Shown one piece after another: positions 13,856-14,248 of a stretch of 14,248 nucleotides of DNA. The stretch comes from Faecalibacterium sp. UBA7177. Its GTDB lineage: Bacteria > Bacillota > Clostridia > Oscillospirales > Ruminococcaceae. Under the pieces are notes generated by a model. The model saw only the letters and a program-made list of their open reading frames with translations. It was not told where the DNA came from and did no database searches. The DNA is taken from positions 1 through 14,248 of the forward strand of contig DKVN01000127.1 of assembly GCA_002491225.1 (NCBI GenBank). The letters run 5' to 3'. Numbering within the stretch: the stretch's first letter is position 1; the number at the start of each line of letters is the position of its first letter. The position numbers and the translations under genes are program-made.

Positions 13856-13885
13856 GGGCTGTCAGCCTCTCTTTCTGTTGGTTGT

Positions 13886-13899
13886 ATTGTAATAACAAT
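13886..13899. promoter_or_regulatory. Palindromic operator overlapping the frl-like promoter
   Basis: ATTGT (13886-13890), AATA, ACAAT (13895-13899) is a perfect inverted repeat within an AT-rich island in otherwise GC-rich DNA. It overlaps the -10 box (13897-13902) and the predicted start point, where repressor binding would block transcription. The GntR/UTRA protein encoded at the end of the same operon is the natural candidate (inference). Confidence 0.6.
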
Positions 13900-13925
13900 A
13901 TAACAAATTGGCTTGCGCTTGTCAA
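13897..13925 (-). promoter_or_regulatory. Near-consensus sigma-A promoter of the frlB-frlD-gntR operon
   Basis: On the minus strand a perfect -35 TTGACA (13925-13920) is followed by 17 bases and -10 TATATT (13902-13897). The start would be near 13890, about 35 bases before ATG 13855. Such a strong promoter fits control by repression. Confidence 0.85.
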
Positions 13926-13992
13926 TAGGCCGGAACAAATCGGGCGCTGCACAGAGCGTCCGGGGCGAACGATTCCAGGAATGGCAGACAGC

Positions 13993-14034
13993 AAAGCCCG
14001 CCTGCCCACGAATGTATCGGGGCAGGCGGGCTTT
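13993..14034 (-). terminator. Strong stem-loop terminator
   Basis: AAAGCCCGCCTGCCC (13993-14007) pairs perfectly with 14020-14034 (15 bp, 12-base loop), with T-tracts at both sides. It lies three bases after the stop of the minus-strand helix-turn-helix gene and can act in both directions; the longer T-run (TTTTT) is on the plus strand. Confidence 0.85.
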
Positions 14035-14037
14035 TTG

Positions 14038-14248
14038 TTATTTGCTGATCTTCCGTATCATCGCATAATGCCTCCCACTCTTGCGACAGATGTTGTTGTA
14101 ATCATCAGAGGCCAGAAACTCCAGCAGCCAGACCTTGGGCACCATGTATTTCGGCTGCCGCAGGATGCTTTTGAGCCGGCCTGCGCTGCACCAGCGGGAG
14201 ACGGTCTTTGCACTGTAACCGGTGAGCCGGGCGATCTGGGCGGCGGTC
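14038..14248 (-). CDS. Partial small helix-turn-helix (excisionase/MerR-like) protein, C-terminal 69 residues
   Basis: The gene runs off the right edge, so its start is not seen. The visible part begins TAAQIARLTGYSAKTVSRWC, a winged-helix DNA-binding motif of the excisionase/MerR superfamily, continues with a wing (GRLKSILRQPKYMVPKVWLLEFL), and ends in a basic tail before TAA. Such small proteins are common in Firmicutes, often near integrative elements. They also occur alone, and no recombinase is visible here. It is oriented like the frl-like operon but is separated from it by a terminator and a strong promoter, so it is a different transcription unit. Confidence 0.75.
   Translation of the reverse strand, partial: TAAQIARLTGYSAKTVSRWCSAGRLKSILRQPKYMVPKVWLLEFLASDDYNNICRKSGRHYAMIRKISK

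Noticed and set aside
13926..13992. Short palindromes such as ATTCCAGGAAT between the frl-like promoter and the terminator
   Set aside because: They are short, lie upstream of the promoter without clear positioning, and are expected by chance.

Overview
The window is GC-rich, densely packed bacterial DNA. Gene starts carry strong AGGAGG-type ribosome binding sites, two regions carry sigma-A style promoters, and AraC, GntR and excisionase-like proteins of low-GC-phylum type are present. This suggests a high-GC gut Clostridium relative (Oscillospiraceae/Ruminococcaceae-like); the assignment is inferred from style, not from a marker gene. No rRNA, tRNA, CRISPR array or insertion sequence was seen.

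Layout. (1) 176-2707 (+) is a large cytosolic protein with a sugar-binding-like N-terminal domain and a C-terminal half resembling the alpha-toroid polysaccharide lyases. (2) 2716-3615 (-) is an AraC-family regulator, divergent from (3) a six-gene plus-strand operon at 3783-10961: a GH105-type unsaturated glycuronyl hydrolase, an MFS sugar permease, a ROK sugar kinase, a second heparinase II/III-like toroid protein, a GlmS-type SIS-domain isomerase/deglycase and a BadF/NagK-type amino-sugar kinase. The divergent promoter region holds a perfect 10-bp inverted repeat placed where an AraC-type activator would contact the operon promoter. (4) 10962-11148 is a non-coding convergent junction packed with inverted repeats, including a 24-bp hairpin with a GCAG tetraloop. 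(5) 13855-11149 (-) is a three-gene operon resembling frlB-frlD-frlR of Amadori-product (fructoselysine-type) catabolism: a SIS-domain deglycase, a PfkB-family kinase and a GntR/UTRA repressor. It is driven by a near-consensus promoter whose -10 overlaps a palindromic operator. (6) At the right edge is the 3' end of a small helix-turn-helix protein on the minus strand, followed by a strong stem-loop terminator.

Working model (inference). The plus-strand operon looks like an inducible pathway that imports a small uronate- and hexosamine-containing saccharide through the MFS permease. It would be cut in the cytosol by the toroid protein(s) and the GH105-like enzyme, the freed sugars phosphorylated by two unrelated kinases, and an aldosamine- or ketosamine-phosphate passed through the SIS enzyme to fructose-6-phosphate or a related product. 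The neighbouring convergent operon would phosphorylate and deglycate an Amadori-type sugar-amine. No enzymes of the unsaturated-uronate branch (KduI, KduD, KdgK, KdgA), no NagA deacetylase and no dedicated fructosamine transporter are visible here. The substrate is therefore not determined by the sequence.
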